Positions 1-6,375 of a stretch of 15,591 bases of DNA are shown in pieces. The notes under the pieces were generated by a model. That model did not search any database, was not told where the DNA came from, and saw only the letters and a program-made list of their open reading frames with translations. The position numbers and the translations under genes were made by a program. Numbering within the stretch: the first letter of the stretch is position 1; every line of letters begins with the position of its first letter. Source of the DNA: Actinomycetota bacterium (GTDB taxonomy: Bacteria > Actinomycetota > Thermoleophilia > Gaiellales > Gaiellaceae); assembly GCA_019234175.1 (NCBI GenBank), contig JAFALP010000205.1:1-15591 (forward strand), in the 5' to 3' direction.

Positions 1-21
1 CCAAAAGAAGAAGGGATTTCC

Positions 22-1011
22 TTGGCTACACGCGCAATGGACTTTCAGATTCCGCGCATCGTCCACGAGGAAGTGGACGAGCACCGCGGCGTCTTCCAGA
101 TCGAGCCGCTCGACCGCGGCTTCGGTCACACGTTCGGCAACTCGCTGCGCCGCGTGCTGCTCTCCTCGCTCGAGGGCGCCGCGGTCACCTCGGTCAAGGT
201 CGAGGGCACCGCGCACGAGTTCACGACGCTGCCGGGCGTCCGCGAGGACGTCACCGACATCGTCCTCAATCTGAAGAACCTCGTCGCCCGCCTGCACGGC
301 GATTCGCCCGAGGTCGAGGTGCACATCGCGAAGAAGGGCGCGGGCGCCGTCACCGCCGGCGACATCGAGGCGCCTGCGGAGCTCGAGATCCTCAACCCCG
401 AGCTCGAGATCGCGAACCTGTCGGCCAACGGCCGCCTGGAGCTGACGCTCACGATCGGTCGCGGCCGGGGGTACATGCCGGCCGAGCTGAACCGCGGCCC
501 GCAGCACACGATCGGGGTCATCCCGATCGACTCGATCTTCTCGCCCGTCCGCCGCGTCGCGTACGCGGTCGAGGCGGCGCGCGTCGGGCAGCGCACCGAC
601 TACGACAAGCTCACGCTCGACATCACCACCGACGGCTCCGTCGATCCGAAGGACGCGCTCGGCGAGGCGGCCGAGATCCTCATCCGCCAGCTCGCGATCT
701 TCACCGACATCGAGAAGATGGAGGGCTTCGGCGAGGCGGCGGTCGTCCCCGGAGACGGCGCCACCCCCGAGACGGGGCTCGCGCGCGGGATGGAGAACTT
801 CCCCATCGAGGAGCTCGAGCTCGGCGTCCGCTCGTACAACTGCCTGAAGCGGGTCGGCATCGAGACGATCGGCGACCTCGTGATGAAGACGGAGAACGAG
901 CTGGCGGCGATCCCGAACTTCGGGAAGAAGTCGATCGAGGAGGTCAAGGAGACCCTCGGCCAGCACGGCCTCACGCTCCGCGGCGACAACGGCGGCGGAG
1001 GTCTGGAGTAA
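22..1011 (+). CDS. rpoA: DNA-directed RNA polymerase subunit alpha
   Basis: Alpha subunit of RNA polymerase: it dimerises to nucleate assembly of beta and beta', and its C-terminal domain contacts UP-element DNA and activators. The 329 residues match the usual family length. The N-terminal domain covers about residues 8-232, with the dimerisation/assembly stretch [16 protein letters not shown] at 35-50. A flexible linker spans about 233-260. The helix-hairpin-helix C-terminal domain covers about 261-320 and keeps the DNA-contacting arginine of [11 protein letters not shown] (R270, equivalent to E. coli R265) and [12 protein letters not shown]. The TTG at 22 has a purine-rich AGAAGAAGGG six bases upstream. 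An ATG at 37 (MDFQIP) is the alternative and has a poorer upstream spacing. Four bases separate it from rplQ, as in the classic alpha operon; rpsD probably lies just left of the window. Confidence 0.97.
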   Translation: MATRAMDFQIPRIVHEEVDEHRGVFQIEPLDRGFGHTFGNSLRRVLLSSLEGAAVTSVKVEGTAHEFTTLPGVREDVTDIVLNLKNLVARLHGDSPEVEVHIAKKGAGAVTAGDIEAPAELEILNPELEIANLSANGRLELTLTIGRGRGYMPAELNRGPQHTIGVIPIDSIFSPVRRVAYAVEAARVGQRTDYDKLTLDITTDGSVDPKDALGEAAEILIRQLAIFTDIEKMEGFGEAAVVPGDGATPETGLARGMENFPIEELELGVRSYNCLKRVGIETIGDLVMKTENELAAIPNFGKKSIEEVKETLGQHGLTLRGDNGGGGLE

Positions 1012-1015
1012 CGCC

Positions 1016-1378
1016 ATGCGGCACGCTCGGACCGGAAAGAAGCTCGGACGCGACGCCTCCCACCGGAAGGCGCTCTACTCGAACCTCGCGTGCTCGCTGT
1101 TCGAGCACGGCCGCATCCGGACGACCGAGGCGAAGGCGAAGGCGGTCAAGCCCTTCGCCGAGCAGATGATCACGCTCGGCCGGCGCGGCGATCTCCACGC
1201 CCGCCGGCAGGCGCTCGCCGAGCTCCGCTCCCAGGAGATCGTGCACAAGCTCTTCGCCGACATCGGCCCGCGCTTCGCGGACCGGCCGGGCGGCTATTCC
1301 CGGATCGTGAAGCTGGGTCCCCGCCAGGGCGACGCGGCCGACATGGTCTATCTAGAGCTCGTCGACTACCAGCCCTAG
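1016..1378 (+). CDS. rplQ: 50S ribosomal protein L17
   Basis: Large-subunit ribosomal protein L17. The 120 residues are the typical compact bacterial size. Family hallmarks are the start [20 protein letters not shown], then the [20 protein letters not shown] segment, and a C-terminus containing [19 protein letters not shown]. The ATG lies four bases after the rpoA stop, with GGAG at 1005-1008 inside the rpoA end as ribosome site (7-base spacing), so it is translated from the rpoA mRNA. Its TAG stop lies within a CTAG tetranucleotide that also ends the convergent minus-strand gene, giving a four-base 3' overlap. In many actinobacteria truA follows directly; here a minus-strand block intervenes. 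Confidence 0.97.
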   Translation: MRHARTGKKLGRDASHRKALYSNLACSLFEHGRIRTTEAKAKAVKPFAEQMITLGRRGDLHARRQALAELRSQEIVHKLFADIGPRFADRPGGYSRIVKLGPRQGDAADMVYLELVDYQP

Positions 1379-2127
1379 GCAGTCCGCGTCCGCGTCACCG
1401 CGAGCGCGACGCCGGTGAGCATGAACGCGCCGGTCACGGCGAGCTGCGTCGCGCCGACGAACGACGGCGACCGCACGGTCACCGCCGCGAACCAGGCAGT
1501 TGCTGCGCCGACCATGACGACCATCGTCAGCGTGACGCCGGTCGCGAGCACGGAGTAGACGCGCTGCGAGGGCAGGCGCCGCGCGGCGGCGACAGCTGCG
1601 TGCGTCGAGGCGAACAGCGCGAAGATCGCGGACAGGACGAAGACCACGCCGACGGCGAGCGCGTGATCATGCGACAGGACGAGAAGCGAGGCTGCGGCGA
1701 CGATCGTCCCGGACGCAGCGGCGAGGAGCGGCCGGCGCAGCGCGGTCCAGCCTCCCCTACGCAGATCGCGGACGAAGGCGGGCAGCGCGAGCGCGACGCC
1801 GGCGAGCACCGCGGCGCTGCCGATGACGGCCGCGACCTGGACGGTGTCGAACGCGACCGTCGGAGTCGCGAGGTGGCCGCTCGGGAAGACGCCCTGCCAG
1901 TGCTCGGAGGTCTTCTGGAACGCCATGCCGCCGACGACGAAGAAGGCCCATCCCCACAGCACACGCAGGTGGCCGGGGCCGGAGCCGCGTGTCCGCTCGA
2001 CGAGGCCTGCGGCGACGACGTTCGCCCGCGCGCGCCACGTGAGCGGCTCCGCCTCGAGCAGTGCCAGGAGCTCGTCGCCGTACCGGTCGCGCCAGCGGCG
2101 CGGATACACGCGAAGCAGAAGTCTCAT
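1375..2127 (-). CDS. polytopic membrane protein paired with a PadR repressor
   Basis: Integral membrane protein of 250 aa, function unknown. The N-terminal cytoplasmic segment ([20 protein letters not shown]) resembles the amphipathic YPxxWRxRYGxEl start seen in many unnamed proteins encoded beside PadR regulators in actinobacteria; this is family memory, not a search. Hydrophobic stretches near residues 57-70, 95-118, 132-152, 156-176, 192-213 and 222-245 suggest about six membrane helices. The ATG overlaps the padR stop by four bases (ATGA), so translation is very likely coupled and the protein is presumably under PadR control. No transporter signature or catalytic motif is visible. Its TAG stop shares CTAG with the rplQ stop. 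Confidence 0.85.
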   Translation of the reverse strand: MRLLLRVYPRRWRDRYGDELLALLEAEPLTWRARANVVAAGLVERTRGSGPGHLRVLWGWAFFVVGGMAFQKTSEHWQGVFPSGHLATPTVAFDTVQVAAVIGSAAVLAGVALALPAFVRDLRRGGWTALRRPLLAAASGTIVAAASLLVLSHDHALAVGVVFVLSAIFALFASTHAAVAAARRLPSQRVYSVLATGVTLTMVVMVGAATAWFAAVTVRSPSFVGATQLAVTGAFMLTGVALAVTRTRTA

Positions 2128-2411
2128 GCGGTCGCCAGTCGCGCGGTTCCGACGTCGACGATCCGGCGCAGGCCGGCGAGCGAGCCCTCGAGCGCCTCGG
2201 CGCCCGCCGCAGTCAGTCGATACGGGCGTCGCCGGTCGTCGGCGCCGAGCGGCTCGATCAGCCCCCGCTCCTCGAGCCGCGTGATCGCGCCGTAGAGCGT
2301 GCCGGGCCCGAGCCGGACGCCGGCGAACTCGTCGATGTCGAGCAAGAGGGCGTGCCCGTGCTTCGGCCCGGAGGAGAGGCTCGTGAGGATGAGCAGGCCG
2401 GGGTCGTTCAC
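2124..2411 (-). CDS. PadR-family winged-helix transcriptional regulator
   Basis: Short (95 aa) PadR-type repressor. It shows the N-terminal winged helix characteristic of the family: LILTSLSSGPKHGHALLLDI, then LGPGTLYGAITRLEERGLIEP (recognition helix and wing) and RRPYRLTAAGAEALE. It stops after the winged helix plus a short dimerisation helix and lacks the long C-terminal helical domain, fitting the small (subfamily 2) PadR type. The GTG at 2411 is the only usable start, because an in-frame TAG lies at 2421-2423. There is no Shine-Dalgarno, and a predicted -10 element ends six bases before the GTG, so a leaderless mRNA is likely. It overlaps the downstream membrane-protein gene by four bases. 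Autoregulation through the palindrome at 2421-2441 is inferred. Confidence 0.93.
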   Translation of the reverse strand: MNDPGLLILTSLSSGPKHGHALLLDIDEFAGVRLGPGTLYGAITRLEERGLIEPLGADDRRRPYRLTAAGAEALEGSLAGLRRIVDVGTARLATA

Positions 2412-2417
2412 GGCCCC

Positions 2418-2446
2418 ATGCTACTACGTCATACGTAGTAGTGCAA
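2418..2446 (-). promoter_or_regulatory. padR promoter with operator palindrome in the spacer
   Basis: On the minus strand, TTGCAC (2446-2441) and TAGCAT (2423-2418) are 17 bases apart and match four of six bases each of the -35 and -10 consensus. A perfect 9-bp inverted repeat, CTACTACGT-ATG-ACGTAGTAG (2441-2421), fills the spacer and overlaps both hexamers. A repressor bound there would block polymerase. Only six bases separate TAGCAT from the GTG start, placing transcription initiation at or next to the start codon. Confidence 0.75.
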
Positions 2447-2447
2447 C

Positions 2448-2921
2448 TCAGGCCGAGCCGACGAGCGCCGACACGCCGGCGATCGCCGCGCCGCCGACGG
2501 TGACGGCGAGGAACGACTGCAGGAAGCTCGTCTTGAAGAAGCGGTAGCGCAGGTACGCGAGCGTCACCAGCTCGAAGGCGACGACGACGATGGCTGCGAC
2601 GAGCGCGGTGTGGTACTGCGAGATGAGAAACGGAAGCGTGTGCAGGATGCCGCCCACGAACGTTCCCGCTCCGGTGATGGACCCGCGCACGAACGGGTTG
2701 CCGCGGCCGGTCTCGGTGCCGGTGTCGGAGAGCCCCTCCGAGAACGCCATGCTGATGCCGGCGCCTATGGCGGTGGCGATGCCGGCGATGAAGGCGTCGA
2801 ACGGCTTGTGCGTGTGCAGGACGATCGCGAAGATCGGGGCGAGCGTCGACAGCGACCCGTCGATGAGGCCGACCATCGCCGGCTGCACGCGCTGCAGGAG
2901 AAACGTGTGGTCGTCGGCCAT
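2448..2921 (-). CDS. VIT/CCC1-family metal transporter, MbfA C-terminal-domain type
   Basis: Membrane protein of 157 aa resembling the C-terminal VIT-like domain of membrane-bound ferritin A (MbfA), an iron exporter. Recognisable segments are GLIDGSLSTLAPIFAIVL (18-35), GAGISMAFSEGLSDTGTETGRG (53-74), then GILHTLPFLI and VAFELVTLAYLRYRFFKTSF. Four to five membrane helices are expected. MbfA proteins carry an N-terminal ferritin-like diiron domain before this module. Here the gene begins directly with MADDHTFLLQRVQPAM, and the whole upstream interval is only 78 bases, so the ferritin domain is absent. Iron or manganese is the likely substrate by family; specificity is not provable from sequence. 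No Shine-Dalgarno precedes the ATG, and an extended -10 lies seven bases upstream. Confidence 0.85.
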   Translation of the reverse strand: MADDHTFLLQRVQPAMVGLIDGSLSTLAPIFAIVLHTHKPFDAFIAGIATAIGAGISMAFSEGLSDTGTETGRGNPFVRGSITGAGTFVGGILHTLPFLISQYHTALVAAIVVVAFELVTLAYLRYRFFKTSFLQSFLAVTVGGAAIAGVSALVGSA

Positions 2922-2928
2922 TCGTTAG

Positions 2929-2937
2929 AGTGTATCA
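2929..2937 (-). promoter_or_regulatory. extended -10 element for the VIT transporter gene
   Basis: The minus strand reads TGATACACT, an extended -10 (TGN followed by TACACT, four of six consensus). It ends seven bases before the ATG at 2921. No convincing -35 is seen at 16-18 bases, which extended -10 promoters tolerate. The spacing predicts a leaderless or nearly leaderless transcript, consistent with the missing Shine-Dalgarno. Confidence 0.45.
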
Positions 2938-2968
2938 GTCTGTGTGCAAACAAGCAGAGCATAAGGCA

Positions 2969-3000
2969 CTCCTGACAAAGAGCGTCAGGAGCCCCTGACG
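2969..3000 (+). promoter_or_regulatory. truA leader: alternative hairpins over the ribosome site
   Basis: Three related arms lie in 32 bases: CTCCTGAC (2969-2976), GTCAGGAG (2984-2991) and CCTGACG (2994-3000). Arms 1 and 2 form a perfect 8-bp stem with a 7-base loop. Arms 2 and 3 form a competing stem, CGTCAGG/CCTGACG, with a 4-base loop that includes the first base of the GTG start. The truA Shine-Dalgarno AGGAG (2987-2991, 8 bases from the GTG) is part of arm 2, so either fold hides it wholly or partly. Translational control is inferred. Confidence 0.55.
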
Positions 3001-3737
3001 TGCGCCTCAGACTGACGATCGAGTACGACGGCACGCCGTTCCGCGGCTGGGCGGCGCAGCCGGGACAGCCGACGGTGGAGTCCGCGCTGCGCGACGCCCT
3101 CGCCGAGACGTTCGCGACTCACGCCAATCTCGCCGTCGCCGGCCGCACGGACAGCGGCGTGCACGCCCTGGCCAACGTCGCCTCCGTCGACGTCGAGGGA
3201 GGCCCCCCGCCCCCGCGCGCCGCCGCTGCCCTCAACACCCGCCTCCCGGACGAGGTGTCCGTCGTCGAGGCGGAGGAGATGCCCCCGGACTTCCACGCCC
3301 GCCACTCCGCGCGGGCGCGCTCCTACCGCTACCGCCTGTACACACGCACGACGCCGTCGCCGTTCGAGGCGCGCCGGAGCTGGTGGTGGCCCCGCCGTCT
3401 CGACGAGGAGGCGCTCGCGGCCGCGGCCGCACTCCTCGCGGGCGAGCACGACTTCCGCGCGTTCACCCCCGCGGAGACGCAGCACGAGGTCTTCGTCCGC
3501 ACCGTGGAGTCGGCCGGGTGGGCCCGCCGCGGCGACCATCTCGACTTCGAGATCACCGCCGACTCGTATCTCCGCCACATGGTGCGGACGCTCGTCGGGA
3601 CGATGCTCGACGGCATCGACCTCGGACCGCTGCTCTCCGGCTCGCCGCGCGCGGACGCGGGCGCCACCGCGCCGGCGTGGGGCCTCTACCTCGTCTCGGT
3701 CAGATACCAGCCGGGCGGAGCTTCTTCAGCTTCGTGA
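3000..3737 (+). CDS. truA: tRNA pseudouridine(38-40) synthase TruA
   Basis: Converts uridines 38-40 in the anticodon stem-loop of tRNAs to pseudouridine. The protein is 245 aa, normal for the family. The start region RLTIEYDGTPFRGWAAQPGQ is characteristic, and the catalytic aspartate lies in AGRTDSGVHA (D51). Further conserved blocks are FHARHSARARSYRYRL and, near the C-terminus, SYLRHMVRTLVGTML. The GTG start has an AGGAG at 8-base spacing, embedded in a hairpin. In many actinobacteria truA follows rplQ and precedes rplM-rpsI; here it is detached from rplQ by a minus-strand block, and neither rplM nor rpsI follows. Its last 38 bases overlap the 3' end of the convergent DUF5317-like gene, and the Ser/Ala-rich tail (GGASSAS) falls inside that overlap. 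Confidence 0.96.
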   Translation: MRLRLTIEYDGTPFRGWAAQPGQPTVESALRDALAETFATHANLAVAGRTDSGVHALANVASVDVEGGPPPPRAAAALNTRLPDEVSVVEAEEMPPDFHARHSARARSYRYRLYTRTTPSPFEARRSWWWPRRLDEEALAAAAALLAGEHDFRAFTPAETQHEVFVRTVESAGWARRGDHLDFEITADSYLRHMVRTLVGTMLDGIDLGPLLSGSPRADAGATAPAWGLYLVSVRYQPGGASSAS

Positions 3738-4269
3738 GGCCCGGCACGCGGGCGCCGGTGACGGCGAGCGCGAGGATGAAGCCGCCGACGGCGATGATGA
3801 CGTCGCCGACGGAGAAGACGTTCGCGAGCGGGATCCACGATGGCGCCGCCCACCGGTCGACGAGCCACGGCAGCGCCGGATGGAGCATCCGCTCGCTGTT
3901 CTGCGACACGTGGTAGTGCAGCCCGGCGCCCTTCAGCGCACTCGGGAGCGCCGGCATGTGCCCGCCGTTCGCGAGGACGGCGATGAGATTCGAGAACAGG
4001 CCGAGCGCGACGAGCGGCACGCCGAAGAGCCGGCCGTTGCGGATCACGACCGAGACGAGCAGGACGTCGGAGGCGATCCAGAGCCCGACGGCGACCGAGT
4101 CCGGCGTCCGCCACGGCATCCGGTGGCCGGGGAAGGCGGCGATCTGGAAGGCGAGCGCGAGGTAGACGACCCAGATCCACTTCAGCTGGAGCTTCACGAG
4201 CGTGCTCAGGCGCCCGCCCAGCGGGAGAGCGACGGCGACGCCGATCAGGAAGGGAAGTGCGAGGACCAT
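3700..4269 (-). CDS. DUF5317-like integral membrane protein
   Basis: Membrane protein of 189 aa, function unknown. It resembles the DUF5317 family: a repeated hydrophobic pattern with a conserved VLANGGHMPALPSAL block (97-111) followed by a polar loop (GLHYHVSQNSERMLHPALPWLVDRW) and a final helix (NVFSVGDVIIAVGGFILAL). About five membrane helices are expected. The ATG abuts the TAG stop of the GGDEF/HD-GYP gene with no intervening base and no clear Shine-Dalgarno, so translation is probably by termination-reinitiation. That suggests the two proteins are made together and may interact; the interaction is inference. Assignment rests on recognised motifs, not a search. The 3' end overlaps truA by 38 bases. 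Confidence 0.8.
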   Translation of the reverse strand: MVLALPFLIGVAVALPLGGRLSTLVKLQLKWIWVVYLALAFQIAAFPGHRMPWRTPDSVAVGLWIASDVLLVSVVIRNGRLFGVPLVALGLFSNLIAVLANGGHMPALPSALKGAGLHYHVSQNSERMLHPALPWLVDRWAAPSWIPLANVFSVGDVIIAVGGFILALAVTGARVPGLTKLKKLRPAGI

Positions 4270-6138
4270 CTACGCGAAGGCGAAGGCCAGCGACGCCTGG
4301 TTGGAGGTCTTTGCCAGGCAGGACTCGAGCGCGGCGACGGCGGAGGCCTCGAACTGCGTGCCGACGTTCGCGCGAAGCTCCTCGAGCGCGTACTCGACCG
4401 ACTGCGCGACGCGGTACGGCCGGTTCGCCGTCATCGCCTCGAACGCGTCGGCGACGCGGATGATGCGCGCGCCCAGCGGGATCTCCTCGCCGGCGAGCCT
4501 GTCCGGGTAGCCGGAGCCGTCCCAGTTCTCGTGGTGGTGTAGGACCCACTCGTCCACGGGGCCGATGCCGAGGCCCTCGAGGAGCGAGTAGCCGAGCGCA
4601 GGATGCGCCTTGATGGACTCGAACTCGGCCTTCGTCAGGCCGCGCGGCGCCTGGAGCACTGCGTCGGGAATCCCGATCTTGCCGATGTCGTGCAGGAGGC
4701 CGCCGAGGGCCAGCTGGTCGACCGCGCTCTCGTCGAGCCCGAGCTCGGACGCGATCGCCGCGGCGAGCGCGGAGACGGTCTCGGAGTGGTTCGCCGTCGA
4801 CGGATCCTTCGCGTCGACGAAGCGCACGATGTTCTTCGCGGCGCGGAGGCGGGCCATGCGCTCCGTCTCCCACTCGAGCTCCTTCGCCGAATGGATGCGC
4901 ACGACCTTCGGGCTGTAGACGAACGAGCGGTTCTTGCCGTGGTGCTTCGACCAGTACAGCGCGCCGTCCGCCATCCGCTGGAGGCCGTCGGCGTCGTCCG
5001 CCTGGCCGGGGAAGCTCGCGATGCCGACGCTGATCGTCACCGGCGTCAGCCCGAGGCCCGCGACCGCCTCCTGCACCTCGGTGATGCGCTCGAACGCGCC
5101 TGTGCCGTCGCCGTCGAAGATGAGCGCGAACTCGTCGCCGCCGCACCGATAGGCATGGCCGTCGCGCGCCTCGCGGAGGATCTCCGCGAGCGCGACGAGG
5201 ACGTCGTCGCCGACCTGGTGGCCGAAGGTGTCGTTGATCCGCTTGAAGTCGTCGACGTCGACGATGCACAATGCGAACTCGCTGTTCGTGCGCACGGCGT
5301 CGTCGATGCGCTCGCGCAGCGCCGCCTGGTACGCGCGGTGGTTCCCGAGGGCGGTGAGGTTGTCGGTGTTCGCGTCGCGCACCGCCTGGCGGGAGCGGAG
5401 CGCCGTGCGCTGGTAGAGGGAGAGCGCGAAGAGCGGGCCGGAGAGGAGCACGAGCAGCACCGGCTTGAGCTCCCAGAGGTTCGCCGCCAGCGCGGCGAGG
5501 AAGGCCATGATCGCGAACGTCGGGCCGGAGTACTTGACCTGCGAGAAGAGCGTCGGCCGGTAGGGAATGCCCTGGCTCATCGCCACCGCGCCCGAGACGA
5601 GCGCGACGTTGATGCCGACGAAGATCAGACCGCCCGTGAACGCGTACGCCGTGAGGCGGATGACGCCGTGGTCGACCGGGCCGAAGACGCGGGTGATGCC
5701 GGCGCCGGTTGCGGCCAGCGCGTACGCGCCGCTGTTGAACGACGCGCGCAGCACCGGGCTGCGCTGGTACAGCATCGGCAGAAGGATGCTCAGGGCCGCC
5801 ATCGGGATGGCCACCTGCCAGCCGAAGATCAGGCGGGCGGAGATGAGGAAGACGAACGCCAGCGAGACCTCGCTGCCCCGGTCGTCGAGCGGAACGGGGT
5901 GGAGGTCGGCGACGAGCGCCAGCACGAAGAAGAGGCCGATGCCGAGCCACGTGCTGCTGTTGTGGGGCGGCGACGAGATGATCTTCGCGCCGGCGATCGC
6001 AACTGACCCGGCTGCGACGGCGATGACCGCCGAGATGTACGCGAAGAGCCGGATTGGGAAGCCGCAGATCGTTTTCTCAGGCGTGCTCATAAATCTTGTG
6101 GGATCGATGGTGGAGTCGCCCTTGTCGACTCCACCCAC
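4270..6138 (-). CDS. membrane-bound GGDEF / HD-GYP c-di-GMP protein
   Basis: Bifunctional-type cyclic-di-GMP protein of 622 aa. A multi-helix membrane sensor region spans about residues 28-245. A GGDEF diguanylate cyclase domain follows (about 252-410) with NTDNLTALGNHRAY, DVDDFKRINDTFGH and an intact RCGGDEF active site (G333-F337). The allosteric RxxD inhibition site just upstream is not present. A C-terminal HD-GYP phosphodiesterase domain (about 435-605) has H451, H483-D484 in LLHDIGKIGIPD, and HHHENWDGSGYPDRL with GYP at 543-545. Both catalytic sets look complete, so it could make and degrade c-di-GMP. The start is uncertain. GTG 6138 has AGGA overlapping the upstream peptide stop. ATG 6090 (MSTPEKTICGF) lacks a ribosome site but avoids a hairpin and atypical codons (ACA, AGA, TTT). 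It is followed immediately by the DUF5317-like gene. Confidence 0.93.
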   Translation of the reverse strand: MGGVDKGDSTIDPTRFMSTPEKTICGFPIRLFAYISAVIAVAAGSVAIAGAKIISSPPHNSSTWLGIGLFFVLALVADLHPVPLDDRGSEVSLAFVFLISARLIFGWQVAIPMAALSILLPMLYQRSPVLRASFNSGAYALAATGAGITRVFGPVDHGVIRLTAYAFTGGLIFVGINVALVSGAVAMSQGIPYRPTLFSQVKYSGPTFAIMAFLAALAANLWELKPVLLVLLSGPLFALSLYQRTALRSRQAVRDANTDNLTALGNHRAYQAALRERIDDAVRTNSEFALCIVDVDDFKRINDTFGHQVGDDVLVALAEILREARDGHAYRCGGDEFALIFDGDGTGAFERITEVQEAVAGLGLTPVTISVGIASFPGQADDADGLQRMADGALYWSKHHGKNRSFVYSPKVVRIHSAKELEWETERMARLRAAKNIVRFVDAKDPSTANHSETVSALAAAIASELGLDESAVDQLALGGLLHDIGKIGIPDAVLQAPRGLTKAEFESIKAHPALGYSLLEGLGIGPVDEWVLHHHENWDGSGYPDRLAGEEIPLGARIIRVADAFEAMTANRPYRVAQSVEYALEELRANVGTQFEASAVAALESCLAKTSNQASLAFAFA

Positions 6139-6142
6139 GATC
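6102..6142 (-). promoter_or_regulatory. 15-bp interrupted hairpin before the GGDEF/HD-GYP gene
   Basis: Minus-strand GATCG, a two-base internal loop, then GGTGGAGTCG, a 7-base loop (ACAAGGG), CGACTCCACC, the opposite side of the internal loop and CGATC. The inner 10 bp are perfect (6135-6126 with 6118-6109) and the outer 5 bp are perfect (6142-6138 with 6106-6102). There is no U-tract after it, so it is not an ordinary terminator. It either contains the GTG 6138 start or lies 11 bases before ATG 6090. Possible roles are attenuation, mRNA stabilisation or start-site control. Confidence 0.5.
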
Positions 6143-6147
6143 GCGTC

Positions 6148-6276
6148 CTAGAAGAGGTTCAGAAGGATGCTGCAGGCATCGCCCCAGCGGAGACCCGCGC
6201 CCGAGAGAACGAGCAGCGACGTCAGACCGCCGAGCGCAACCGAAGCCTTCAGAACCGAAGAGTGCCAACGAACCAT
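6148..6276 (-). CDS. small membrane peptide, copy 2 (42 aa)
   Basis: Peptide of 42 residues beginning MVRWHSSVLKASVALGG, with a single hydrophobic helix (about residues 9-28) and the motif SGAGLRW (25-31), then a hydrophobic tail DACSILLNLF. It aligns without gaps to the 32-residue upstream peptide, 16 of 32 positions identical. A strong ribosome site GGAGGTGAA precedes the ATG at 10-11 bases. The frame stays open upstream, but the homology, at both protein and ribosome-site level, begins exactly at this ATG, so longer starts are rejected. The TAG stop overlaps an AGGA that can serve GTG 6138 of the GGDEF/HD-GYP gene. I do not recognise the family. A membrane-inserted regulatory peptide for the neighbouring sensor enzyme is a hypothesis. 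Confidence 0.75.
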   Translation of the reverse strand: MVRWHSSVLKASVALGGLTSLLVLSGAGLRWGDACSILLNLF

Positions 6277-6375
6277 TTGCAGGTTCACCTCCATTAGAAG
6301 CCGCAAGCACCTGCTGTGGCGCATCCTCTCGCGCCACAAGTGGGGAGAGCTACCCCCCGAAGGGGGTATTTGCTC
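6277..6375 (-). promoter_or_regulatory. structured leader, copy 2, before the 42-aa peptide
   Basis: Directly after the first peptide's stop, the minus strand folds into GAGAGC-AAA-TACCCCC-TTCG-GGGGGTA-GCTCTC (6377-6345), a 13-bp stem with an AAA bulge and a UUCG loop. An 8-bp hairpin with an 8-base loop GAGAGGAT follows (6338-6315). Then comes GCAG-GTGC-TTGC and the ribosome site GGAGGTGAACC. Neither hairpin has a U-tract. Much of the sequence recurs before the first peptide gene. It matches no riboswitch class I know. Confidence 0.55.

Noticed and set aside
1..21. End of an upstream gene (expected rpsD)
   Set aside because: Only 21 bases with no stop codon or recognisable coding signal; nothing can be called.
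3686..5950. Very long open frame on the minus strand (754 codons), and similar long frames at 6614-8752 (+), 9047-10945 (-) and 11181-12698 (-)
   Set aside because: Arg/Pro/Ala-rich translations without motifs, exactly overlapping well-identified genes. They are side effects of high GC at third positions.
6277..6339. 21-codon N-terminal extension of the 42-aa peptide (frame open to 6339)
   Set aside because: It would include the GGAGG ribosome site and a leader hairpin, and the homology with the 32-aa copy starts exactly at ATG 6276.
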